Assembly (NCBI GenBank): GCA_900660155.1
Contig: CABFPE010000277.1
Location: 857,921-886,347 of the forward strand
DNA length: 28,427 bases
DNA from: Hofstenia miamia
Lineage: Eukaryota; Xenacoelomorpha; Acoela; Hofsteniidae
Reading direction: 5' to 3'
Shown: piece by piece, positions 18,646 to 28,150 of the stretch
How the letters are laid out: each line of letters starts with the position of its first letter
Numbering within the stretch: position 1 is the stretch's first letter
Position numbers and translations under genes: made by a program
The notes under the pieces: model-generated
The model's database searches: none
Told to the model about the DNA's origin: nothing
The model's input: the letters and a program-made list of their open reading frames with translations, nothing else

Positions 18646-19149
18646 TAGGCCTATAAATATCATAATTGTAAAATCACTATTAAATAATCAACTGTTCTAC
18701 ATGTACGAAAGATTAAATTCTAGCAGTTACATTTGTAATTGGCTAAAATCGTGTAATTGATTATTATTGTATTGTATGTAGATATAACATAAACCAATCA
18801 ATGCTGATGTTATTAAATTAAAGAATGAAAACCTATCAAATGTAACTTGAATAAAGTGTGAAGTTTGTTTAGAAACCTTTGCTAATGAAGTTTTAATGTA
18901 ACTTTTCCGAAAGACTAGAAAATGAAAATTATGATACAAAATTCAAAACAATCCAATGAGCAGGGTGAGGCGACCACCATAATAACAATCAATCTAACAT
19001 CTTCATAAGTAAAAATCATTCAATAGACAATATTGCTCAACCCCAAATGACTGAAAAAAATGTTTGTAGAAGGGTTTCTTAATTAGAAAATAATATTAGT
19101 GTTTTCAATTAAGCAAACATAAACTGCACTATTCATTTTAATCAACAAA

Positions 19150-19255
19150 ACTCGAATTGACTCGACCCACCTCGAAATCTGTTGTTTAAATTTCAAGTGG
19201 GGTCGGGAACTTGACTCGACTGGAAATTTCGAGTACTCGCATGCACGCGAGTATA
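19150..19255. repeat. GAGTCGA-rich cluster, right
   Basis: Words CTCGAATTGACTCGACCCA, GGGGTCGGG, TTGACTCGACTGG and CGAGTACTCG. It mirrors the cluster at 18515-18645 in inverted orientation. Confidence 0.55.
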
Positions 19256-19450
19256 ATATTCATATACAGAAAATCTGTGCATTATATTTAAATATTGTGT
19301 GACACCTAAAAAAACATCTAACGTATGTTGCAAAGAAAAATTTGAATTGGCAAACTCAAACCTAGATTGGAATTCGATTTGATTCCAATAGGACATTTCT
19401 AGAATTTTTGAATTGGATTAGACAGAAAATCTGTTAAATGGACAAGCCTG

Positions 19451-19458
19451 CAAATGTG
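19451..19458. repeat. Candidate hAT target duplication, right
   Basis: CAAATGTG, partner of 16061-16068. Confidence 0.55.
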
Positions 19459-21062
19459 TACATATTGTTTGGTAAATTGGGAAGATATTTGGAAATTTTG
19501 TTTCAAAATGATTTTATAAAACTAAGAAATACTTAAGATGGCATTTACGATTAAAGATCACATTTAACCATATGAAATTAAAAGGGACAAGAAATATTTG
19601 CAATTGGCCAACCAAGAAAAATCACATTTAAATTACAAAAGACCTCAATCAATTCCAAAAACCAAGATTAATGAAGAAAATACTGTTTTTGAAATCATAA
19701 TAAGTGTTAAAAATAAAAAATTTAAAAAATCTCCCAGTAACTAAACTATGCTTTCTCAAGTTAAAAACTTCTTGTACTTTACCAAAAAAACTTAAGATAC
19801 ATATTTTGTGGACAAAATGATATTTATTACATTATTTTATGTACCGGTAATTATAATAAAATATATCGTTTGCCACAAATCATGACATATTTTAAAGTAA
19901 AAATAAATTCAAAGTTCTGTGAACTTGTTTCTAATCTATTATAAATATTTGTAATGTAAATATGTTAAATATCTAACCAATGTGAATGTGCATACCACAG
20001 GCTTGTCCAGTGAGGTGGGGAGCCGTCGGCGCCCAAAGGGGATCCCTATGGACCTCGTGGAGTGGGATGGAGATGAAATCTCGCCCAATGGGTTTCATTG
20101 AGCACAGTAGTAACTTTAAACTCCCTTATAAGGATATTTTTATGGCTTTCAAAATTCAAAAAACGGAAAAACAACGAATCTATTATGTATTGTTCTTAAT
20201 AGAACAAAAAGCAAGGTGGTTGAAAATGATTTTGAGATGCCCGTTAAGACAAGGGACTATCGTAAATCGTTAGCATCCAGCGATAGTGAATTACAATTGC
20301 TTAATATATTATGTTATTTATTGATATGTAAATTGCGCGACTACCTTGCGGAAAGGTTATATTTTTCTGTTTCCGTTACAGCAATAGAATCATATCAAAT
20401 TCAAATATATTATGGGTATCATCAACACTAAGCACTGTGGTACACACCAGAACTTACTAAATCGATTAGAATTTCTAGCAATCAGTGCAAAATTGAAAAT
20501 AAACATGAATGTAAAGGTCAAATTATATAACGAACAAGTTGGGGGAAATGACAAATTCGTTATTGGTGTAGTGTATACAGCGCATGCATTTTTCATTAAC
20601 TAATACAGAGTGAATTATAAAGATTTTTCAATTAAAAGAAACTACATTAATTCATCATAAAATACAAAGAGTAACGATTGTAAGAACAAAGTAAAAATAC
20701 CAGCTCTGTTAATGACAGTGATGGTCCAACGTCTGCTGTATTTTATGAAAACACATTTTTAGAAATTGTTTGATAAGAAAATCTTATTTAATTCAGAATA
20801 CGGACTTGTTTGTGAAGTATACTTTACTATAGTTGTCTTATAATGCTTATATTACCCAGTGTCGATACGTGATAAAATACATCAAATTTAGAACACAAAA
20901 TGTTTTGACGGGAACAAAATGTTAAGTTAGTATTAAAAATCTGCGAAAACCCAATAAATAGAAAATTAAACAATTATGCTACGAAATCCAATTTACTCCT
21001 TAAAATAAAAAAAATACACTTAAAACATATTTAAAATAATTTAAAAAAGAAATATTTTGCAA
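19459..21062. other. Spacer downstream of the minus-strand host gene
   Basis: Mostly AT-rich. A GC-rich pocket at about 20000-20095 stands out but contains no motif I know. Short frames here look accidental. No AATAAA on the minus strand was spotted close to the host gene stop. Confidence 0.45.
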
Positions 21063-21353
21063 TTATAACACATTAGAATTTAGGATCTGAAGATTGTCAA
21101 ATTTTGTGATGGTCAATGCAGTTTCCAAATCAGTGGCTTCACAGTCCAACTTCAATGACGCGTGAGAATATGGATTGTTTCGTAAATTTAAAAGTGTTTC
21201 TCTTGAGTATCGAACTAAATTATCTTGCGATTTAACTACGTTTCTCTCTTTTAAGGCATCGTCAATCACTACAGCGAAATCAAGATTAAAATCTGGAATG
21301 AAATCAGGTTCCACTTGGGTATTAATTTCACTAATACGATGACGAGAGTAAGT
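21063..21353 (-). CDS. Host gene exon 5 (last), with YX4L-hydrophobic motif
   Basis: Acceptor TACTATTTAG precedes ACTTACTCTCG at 21353. The frame runs 96 codons to TAA at 21063-21065. It encodes DFIPDFNLDFAVVIDDALKE, then RYSRETLLNLRNNPYSHAS. It starts in phase 0, matching the end of the previous exon. Confidence 0.75.
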   Translation of the reverse strand, partial: TYSRHRISEINTQVEPDFIPDFNLDFAVVIDDALKERNVVKSQDNLVRYSRETLLNLRNNPYSHASLKLDCEATDLETALTITKFDNLQILNSNVL

Positions 21354-24300
21354 CTAAATAGTAAAGTTGCATTGGGGGCAGATCAAAAAAGATTTTAACC
21401 TGTTCATCTAGTTTTGTTCTATTTGATTTGCGAGAAGATCGTACACCACTAAAATTACTTGCGAAACTTTCCAGTGAAGGTATATCGTTCCTGCTCTCTT
21501 CTTTATCAACTTTAAAAACCATTCCTTCGTTCTAAATATAAATATTTACAAAAATATAATTGGTAACGTATCGTGTTTGACGCACTTTACATACATTAAC
21601 TTTTTGCAAAAAAACAATCCGAAGCCTGTCGAGCAGCCATTCCATTTCTGTGATAGCACTACCCGGAAAAAATTGCGACAATGACAAAAATACATATAAT
21701 GTCAGTCATCATTAGGCTTCGAAATTACATTCTATATTTCAATAAATTATATTTAGATATATGTCTAGTGCTCATAAAAAAGAGGAAGCACGAAAAATAT
21801 GAGGATAGTATCTTCACACACGAATGCAGAGAGATACGCCTCATATATGCATCAGAGTAAATAATGCGATGAAAAAATAGACAATTTAAAATCGATTGAT
21901 TTTGATTAAAATTGATGAGAATCCAATTCTATCATCACGAATTGAAATTACCATTTCAAACTTCGCCAACAATTAATGTAGCTTAAATGAATTTTAAGAA
22001 ATTAATTTTTACATTACTACTACTCGAAATCGCTTCAAAGATTTTTTCAATAGTGCTTTCATTTGCAAAGCATGCAAGCAAATTTATCTATATATTCTTA
22101 TTAGGTTAACAAGACCATTGTCACATGGGAATTACTGATCGTAGTACGTTGGTCTCAGACTTGTCAACGAGTCATGTCGAGCTTGAGCACTCCATTGGAT
22201 ATACAACGAGCTCAAAACGAGCCTTTGTTCAGCCATGCAAATTTATAGTTTTCAATCAACATACCTTTTTATAATCATGTTTTAAAATGTTTATTAAATA
22301 ATAGGAAGAGCTTTGTAAAATAATTCTGAGAGTGCAATATTTTTAAAAAAATATCGAGCTAAAACAAGCCTCATTGAATGGTTCTATGTTGCGAGCCGAT
22401 CCCAGCCGAAAATACTCAAAAGTAAAGCGAGCCGAGCTTAAAAATTTAACAAGTCTGATTGAACTGGTGCAATAAATATTTTCGTCAGTTGTATAACATT
22501 TCTAGAAAATGGCAATATCTTTACAAACATGTATCCTGTAAATTGTATAGATGACAAAGTCGAAATATTTTATAAAAACATGACAAGTGCAATGAATGTT
22601 ATAATTAAACTATAGGCGAGATTACATTGCAAGAATCACACCATACAACATGATCGTCTAATTACTAAATTAATTGCACTGTTTCCGATTTGGAGGCTGT
22701 TATTCCAGCAAATAGCATGGTTAAATTTGCAGACGACTTAACAACTATTACTCCAATAAGAAAGAACTACACTATTGTCAGTGAATTTAGTACGGTTCAT
22801 GATTGGACGCTAGAAAATAAGCTTAATTTAAATATATCGAAATAAAAAAATGCTTGTTGGCAACTACAGTGAATTATTGCGTAACGAACTTGAAACGGTC
22901 TCTTCAATACGTATCTTGGGAGTTACGCTTAGTGACACTCTCAACTGGAAACTACATATCGACAGCTTATGTCTCAAGGCCTCTGAACGACTGCCTTAGA
23001 GTTTTGAAACCTACAGTGCCAAAAAGTTTCCTAAATGAAGTATTCGAAGCAGTTATTCTAAACTTATTAGACTATGTCTGTCTGGTGTTTTTGCATTTAG
23101 ATAATCTGAATTCAAAATTACAAATGATCTGCAACCGACCGAGCACAAAAGATACTAACAAGATTAACCGAAAACGCAATATCAATTAAGCATCGCGGAA
23201 TTTACCTTAGCATAGAACTGTTTAAGAAAGCCAGAACATGTGACCATCCGCTACATTCATTTTGCACATTGAATTGTGGAAGTGAAACAAAACCTGATTT
23301 TCTTTGTAATTGGAGAATTCAACAAAAATGAACAAAAATGTTTTTGGTATAGAATACGCTTAGGCGTTTTTTTCATAAAAATCCTACCCACCCAGAGTTC
23401 CTGCGATTTATGCGAAGTTTATTGTATTGAGCTATAAATATTAACAGTGGTTGGGCCGGCCATCCAAAATGCTGCAACACATTCGAGAGATACATTAAGG
23501 AATTTAATCTTAAACAGCCTGGGGATTTCAAAAAAAATTCATTGCCCTTTAAACAAATTTTAAGCGCTTATAGCGCAAAAACTATTAAAGGTGTGCTCAA
23601 TCTGAAAGCACCACATGATAAAGGAGAGTCTTCTCATTCTTTTTGGCTCTAAATCGCGCGCTGGCCTGCTCCATCGACGCGTATGGAGAGAATTTAAATC
23701 TTTTTCAAAAATTCGAAAATTTCTAAGAAAACTTGTTAATTTATTCAACAATCTCTGCCACAGCAATAAGCTATAATAGAAATTTTCAAAATTGCATTAA
23801 AGTATGTTCCTCAATAGACCTACCCATACCCCAAGATTGTCAAATTGGGAAATAGGCTTAAAAAGCAAGCTAGGCTGTTTAAGGTTAAGGAATCTCACTT
23901 ATCCCACACAGATGATTCGCTTTTTGTTATGCTAGTTTTCATTTACAATGCCTCTTCAATCAGCTTAACTTCATTAAATAACGTTCTATCAGGATTTCTG
24001 CTAATAATGGTAGCTAATAATGGTAAGTAAAACGAATTATGTCATTAATCGCTTTTGTAAAGTTTCACAGAGTAATCAAATTTTTTTCTAACGTTCACAA
24101 CCACTACAAGAGCTTTCAGGAAAGAAAATTATTGGGGTACAAATATTAAAATTAACAGTTGTTGCTACCTACATCAAGAATGTACTGTTCACACAATCAC
24201 AACTTAATAACAGCATAACTTTGAAACAAGGACATGACTTTTCGGTAATATAAATTTAACAAAAACCAGCTAAAATTACATTTGCAAATAATCAGTTTTT

Positions 24301-27300
24301 AAATTTTCACAGTTAATCGGATTTTACAAAGTCATACGAGAAATATTGCATAAATCAAGAAAATTCCATTTAGAGGTTGTTTTTAGCTAATAAAATCGTT
24401 ATCAGGTTCTTAAACTTGCTCAAAACGTTATTCACAGACACAAGGTAAATTCTTAGAGTTTATTAGTTTTCCGAATTTGTCAATGATTTATTCTTCATTA
24501 AGAACATCTGATGGGCAGCAAAGCGCCGAGGAGGAAACACTAAGCCTAACTGAAAAACCTTCACCATTCTACTGCTGATTCGTGAACGGTTGAATTAAAA
24601 AGAAGTTATGCTTATTACACAACAGAAAATTCATTTAGTGAACTTACGCAAAACAACTGAGTATGAATCAGCTAGCAATCTCATCAATGCCTAAAAACTC
24701 CAACGTCAAAATTACGATAAAACATCAAGAGAACATGTTTTGAATTCTCTCCGGCACCAAACCAGCTACAACGTAAAAACGCTGAAGAATCGTATATTTG
24801 AACTGTATAGTTCAATATTTATTTTTAAATTATAGTATTTTTCAACTACTCGATCTCATAGATTGTACATGTACATGCCTAATAGGCAACACGCAATATC
24901 TATAAAAGTTGGAATAATTATAGAACTAGGCATTTTCTAGTGAACTTACTGCGAAATAGTTGGCACTTGTTGGATTAGCGGACAAATCCATTAAATTGAA
25001 GTCCAGATGACTGGGATTCGAGGAATTCCCTTGAAAACAACTGTTATTTTCGTTTGAGTTTGCATTAAAAGTTTGTTCATTGAGATTTGGTCCTGAATCA
25101 GATTTCAATGGCTTGTTGCGTCGCACTCGTCTTCGAGTAGAACATCCTTGATCTAAAATTTGTTTGCTAAAAGTAAAAGCCTGCTAATTGTAATCCAACG
25201 GATTCTAAAAAATCATGCTGTTAATTAGAATTGGAAAGAAATCCAAAGTATATTCGAAATTAATTACACTATACAAGCCAAGTGCAAGAACATTTCGATC
25301 AAGGCCATCCATATACAGATATAGATTACTTTGATTTCGATTTAACTCATTTTCAAGATTTTGGACGTACGGTGCTAATTTTGTTTTGCATTAGCTCGCA
25401 ATACTTAACACGGGTAGTAGAGCCATTGTCCCGGATCGATTTTGTTACACATCATACCAAGCTGGACATAGGACAGTAATTGCTTGTTAATCCATTATAA
25501 ACTAATTCCAAGTATGCTGATTGGTGGCCGTCGTATTTTATCAAACCAGTGACCGTGCTAAAAAACGTAGAGTGATGATAAGAATTTTCTGCGGATTTTT
25601 CAATTTTCGGCTGCTATTTTGGCATAGAATTGCTAACTCGGAGCCAAAAAGAAAAAATTCGACAAAACTTTAATTACAAAACTACTTTTGAAAAACGTTT
25701 TTTACATATTTTACCAACTTATTAGTTTTGTCTTCAACTTCACATATGTTGCTACATTCTCTTGCAAACACAATAATAAGAATATTAAGAATTTATTTGG
25801 CCGGTGAATTCAAAACATTGAAAAAGAATAAAAATCAAGTTATTCCGCAACGAGGACAGTCACAGAAGATGAAGTAGGAGCAGATGGATGAGTGAGAAAC
25901 GCCAGCAGAGGAAAAACATGAAAATTTTCTGGAAGCTTGGGGCTCACTATCCGAGTGAGTAGAGTGGGAATTCGTGAATGTTATAAAATCAAATGGATCA
26001 AGGTCCAGATTGTGAGTTAGTAAGCAATTGAACAGAAGAAAATCAAAGGCATGAAAGTGGTGTGATAATGGGGAAGTGGAAAATTCAAGATGAGCTTCTT
26101 TGTACAGAAATCCATTTGAAAGCGAGTTTCAGGAACCGTTCCATGAAGCGGAATAAGGCACGAGACAGCTAACAACAGAGAGAAGCATAGAGATGAATTG
26201 AATTGAACAACGAGAGTTTCCAAGCATATGAGGTATTAAAAAAAGCATTATAAACGAGGGCAAAAAGTGAGGAATTAACTTTGCGGAAACGTAAGGACAG
26301 ATGTCCAGACCAATTCAAGTTGGCAGCAAGTTGAACTGCAAGATGAGTATGATAAGGAGAAAAGTTCATTGGGCTAAAATGAAAATGGTTAAAAGACCAA
26401 ATAAACAACAACTCAAGATCTGATGAGATATTGGAGGCAAAAGATCTGCCAAAGTAAAAAATCGCAGTGTCATCACCATACAGTAAGCAGGATGAGTTGA
26501 GAACAGAGTGAAGAAGGTCGTTAATGGCAACAAGGACGAAAAGAACAGTAAACGACGTTTGTAAGATTCCAGTTTGTTCAAGATATAACTTGAAGAAGAG
26601 GTACCAGTTATCAGCGATGAAGGAACCCTCAAAAGTGGGGAGTGATGAAAAAGCGGCATTAAGTGATATGAAGTCAGTTAGATCGGTCATATTGAGCAAC
26701 ATCTAAATAAATAGATGAGGAAGTAGACTTGACAGACAGATAGAATCGACCGAATGAGTGATCAAGACCATTTTTTGGAACAGGATTAAAAGAGGTGTCA
26801 AAAATGTAATCAGGATGAGAGCACAGAACAAAGTTGAAGAGGTTGGAGCTGGAGGGATATAGTGTTCAAGGTAAGTGGGCGAAGAGGTCTAAGGCATCAG
26901 ATACATGTGTATTACTAAGGCAAACGAAATGTAACCTATAAAATTCTAAAATGTAACCCAATTATTTGTAAAAAGTGCATTTATGTAGCAAATATGTAAA
27001 ATGAATTATTCAAATGTAAAATTATTGTAATAAATGAACACAAAATATAATTTTTTTGTGTTTTTAGGACTAAATAACTAATCTTTGGAAAAAGTTTTAT
27101 CAGAAAGCTGATGCAAATGTCTTCCACAACAGACGTTGGATTAAACTTCTTCAACTTTGAGAAGACTCTCCCCCCTACCAAAAGTAAAATAATTTCTTAT
27201 TCAAATGAGCAAAAATCAAAACCTTGGATCCTAAACAATTTTAAAAATGATATATATGATGAATGTCTAATAAATTCCAAATATAAAACAACTGCAAGTA

Positions 27301-28108
27301 ACTGTTGCATTAAAAAAAATGTGACTTATTGTACCACATAAAAACAAACAGTAAATGATTTTGAATGTCTTGAAATATGTTTATATGATGTTTCAAACAA
27401 TGCTGCATAAGAAAAAGTGAACTTATAGCGGATGTTACACGATAGGTTTTTGCCCTAGAGCAAAAAACTTGTTAAATGCACTCTGTGTAACATCTATTCC
27501 GTGTTATGAAATAAAACAATGCTCTATTTCAAAGGGGGAAATGACACAAAGCCCCCCCCCCCACGTAACAGCTTGCCTTTTAATTAATTTCTTACTGCTT
27601 AGTTGTAAAATAAGTTGGTTTCACGATGAATTTAACATTTTAATTAATCACTTTCAAATGCTTTCCAAACTATCAGACACCCAAGATGCCAAACGCGGAC
27701 TCCAATGTTAAAAAAATTCCCAGTTAAAATGATTATGAACTACATTTGATTTCACAAATTCGTGGTAAATTGTGGAAACATACTGTGAGTCATTTAAAAA
27801 TAGGTTGAAAGCTGAAAACGGAGAAATGCTAATGGTGTGCGTTCAAAGACATCATTGTTAAATTAGAATCCTACTATATAATTATTTAATCATACCTTGA
27901 ACACTTGATGAAATAGATGTGTCTAAAATGAATGGTTCTCTTGTTTCTTCGGGTCTAAAAGTATTTCCTAAAGAATGACCAGTTAGACCATCAAGTATGT
28001 GATTTCCCAAATGACCAAATGCTAAACATTAAAGGAGAAAAACAAAAGCAACAAATACTCACTTTGCAAACCAGAACGGAAATTACTAACAGAGCTAATG
28101 TCTTTCTC
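21063..28108 (-). CDS. Host gene of unknown function, five exons, 5' end missing
   Basis: Exons on the minus strand: 28108-28063 (46 nt), 28021-27896 (126), 25152-24950 (203), 21531-21400 (132), 21353-21063 (291 with TAA). All introns are GT-AG: 41 bp, 2743 bp, 3418 bp and 46 bp. The phases agree at every junction and the sum is 798 nt, that is 265 codons plus stop. The deduced fragment is polar, Asn/Ser-rich and apparently disordered. It has a basic patch STRRRVRRNKPLK near residues 62-75, two acidic-hydrophobic stretches (HLDFNLMDLS; DFIPDFNLDF) and, at residues 217-226, RYSRETLLNL, which fits the YX4L-hydrophobic eIF4E-binding consensus and is followed by RNNP. I do not recognise the family. 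A translation-regulator role is inference from the motif only. The first exon or exons lie beyond the mariner at 28151. The long introns hold transposon debris; an additional exon in them cannot be excluded. Confidence 0.72.
21400..21531 (-). CDS. Host gene exon 4
   Basis: Acceptor ATATTTAG then AACGAAGGAATG; donor GAACAG/GTTAAAATC. 44 codons, phase 0 at both ends. Contains SLESFASNFSGVRSSRKSNR. The following intron is only 46 bp (21354-21399). Confidence 0.72.
21532..22155. other. Host intron, left part
   Basis: Part of the intron between exons 4 and 3. No gene or clear repeat seen before the MITE at 22156. Confidence 0.45.
22156..22457. mobile_element. Candidate hAT-like MITE with GAGC/GCTC subterminal words
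   Basis: The left end CAGACTTGTCAA (22156-22167) and the inverted right end CAGACTTGTTAA (22446-22457) match in 11 of 12. Inside each end are repeated GAGC words (CGAGCTTGAGC, ACGAGCTC, ACGAGCC; GCGAGCCGA, CGAGCCGAGC). The flanking 8-mers GTTGGTCT and ATTGAACT agree in only 5 of 8, so the duplication is weak. The end sequence resembles that of the candidate at 16069-19450 (CAGGCTTGTCCA). Confidence 0.5.
22680..23330 (+). pseudogene. LINE reverse transcriptase remnant
   Basis: Reads SDLEAVIPANSMVKFADDLT with the RT motif C FADD at 22726-22737, then VHDWTLENKLNLNIS (motif D/E region). After a frame change, ETVSSIRILGVTLSDTLNWK (about 22893-22952), another change, then LNEVFEAVILNLLDY and HLDNLNSKLQMICNR, and finally a HPLHSFCTLNCGS-like tail near 23250. 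This is the usual order after motif C in CR1/L2/Jockey-type ORF2 proteins. Only the distal half of the RT and the C-terminus remain, in three frames. It lies inside the intron between exons 3 and 4 of the minus-strand host gene, in the opposite orientation. Confidence 0.75.
23331..24949. other. Host intron, remaining part
   Basis: No gene supported. Several short frames look accidental. Confidence 0.4.
24950..25152 (-). CDS. Host gene exon 3
   Basis: Acceptor AAATTTTAG then ATCAAGG; donor TTTCGCA/GTAAGT (strong). It begins with two bases that complete the Gly/Asp codon left open by exon 2, and ends in phase 0. Encodes a basic STRRRVRRNKPLK patch and an Asn/Ser-rich stretch ending NPTSANYFA. 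An alternative acceptor 19 bases upstream would not fit the phase of exon 2. Confidence 0.72.
25153..25985. other. Host intron, left part
   Basis: No gene supported between exon 3 and the LINE remnant. Confidence 0.4.
25860..26900 (-). pseudogene. LINE endonuclease/RT remnant
   Basis: Minus-strand reading. From about 26870: LFNFVLCSHPDYIFDTSFNP then NGLDHSFGRFYLSVKS, which resembles the end of a LINE endonuclease (the DHS replaces SDH). There follow DLTDFISLNAAFSSLP (degenerate motif A region), VLFVLVAINDLLHSVLNSS, and LLYGDDTAIFYFGRS with the catalytic Y-G-D-D at 26469-26480, then HFSPYHTHLAVQL, LNWSGHLSLRF and NTSYAWKLSLFNSIHLY. Most of the RT fingers and palm between endonuclease and motif B are deleted. 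The C-terminal tail trails toward 25860. It lies in the host intron between exons 2 and 3 on the same strand as the host gene, which could in principle affect its splicing or polyadenylation. Confidence 0.78.
26905..27895. other. Host intron, right part
   Basis: AT-rich. A frame at 27111-27341 contains SKPWILNNFKNDIYDE, faintly like the LINE linker motif K-P-W-I, but too weak to call. A C run (13 C) lies at about 27550-27563. Confidence 0.4.
27896..28021 (-). CDS. Host gene exon 2
   Basis: Acceptor TTAATGTTTAG then CATTTGGTC; donor GTTCAAG/GTATGA. Starts with two bases completing the codon opened by exon 1 (A+CA) and ends with one base. Encodes FGHLGNHILDGLTGHSLGNT and a REPFILDTSISSS stretch. 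Confidence 0.72.
28063..28108 (-). CDS. Host gene exon 1 of those visible (46 nt)
   Basis: Acceptor TTTTTGTAATTTAG then GAGAAAGAC; donor TTGCAAA/GTGAGT. Encodes EKDISSVSNFRSGLQ plus one base. It is followed by a 41-bp intron (28022-28062). It begins at an acceptor, so at least one earlier exon must lie to the right, past the mariner. Confidence 0.65.
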
Positions 28109-28150
28109 CTAAATTACAAAAACAAATATTAATTTATACACACATTTATA

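Larger units (their letters stand above)
16069..19450. mobile_element. Candidate hAT-like element with nested insertions
   Basis: The left end CATGTTTGTCCATTT (16069-16083) and the inverted right end CAGGCTTGTCCATTT (19436-19450) match in 13 of 15 positions and are flanked by an 8-bp duplication with one mismatch. Both ends are followed inward by clusters of ATTGGAAT/ATTCCAAT (16085-16180 and 19365-19430), resembling subterminal transposase sites. The interior holds an RT-polyprotein fragment, a 1000-N gap, a LINE tail and GAGTCGA clusters, so it would be a composite with nested insertions, or two solo ends. No hAT transposase motif is visible outside the gap. Confidence 0.5.

Noticed and set aside
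19986..20273. 95-residue plus-strand frame as a gene
   Set aside because: No domain, no splice context, and abrupt change from GC-rich to AT-rich composition within it.
24480..24560. Possible extra host exon on the minus strand
   Set aside because: An acceptor-like TTAG is present but there is no donor before an in-frame stop, and exons 3 and 4 already join in phase 0.
23634..25665. CTTTTTGGCTC words at 23640 and inverted near 25655 as transposon ends
   Set aside because: The match is short, the interval contains host exon 3, and no target duplication is visible.
27111..27341. Frame with SKPWILNNFKND as a possible LINE linker fragment
   Set aside because: Only one short resemblance and no neighbouring endonuclease or RT motif in this orientation.
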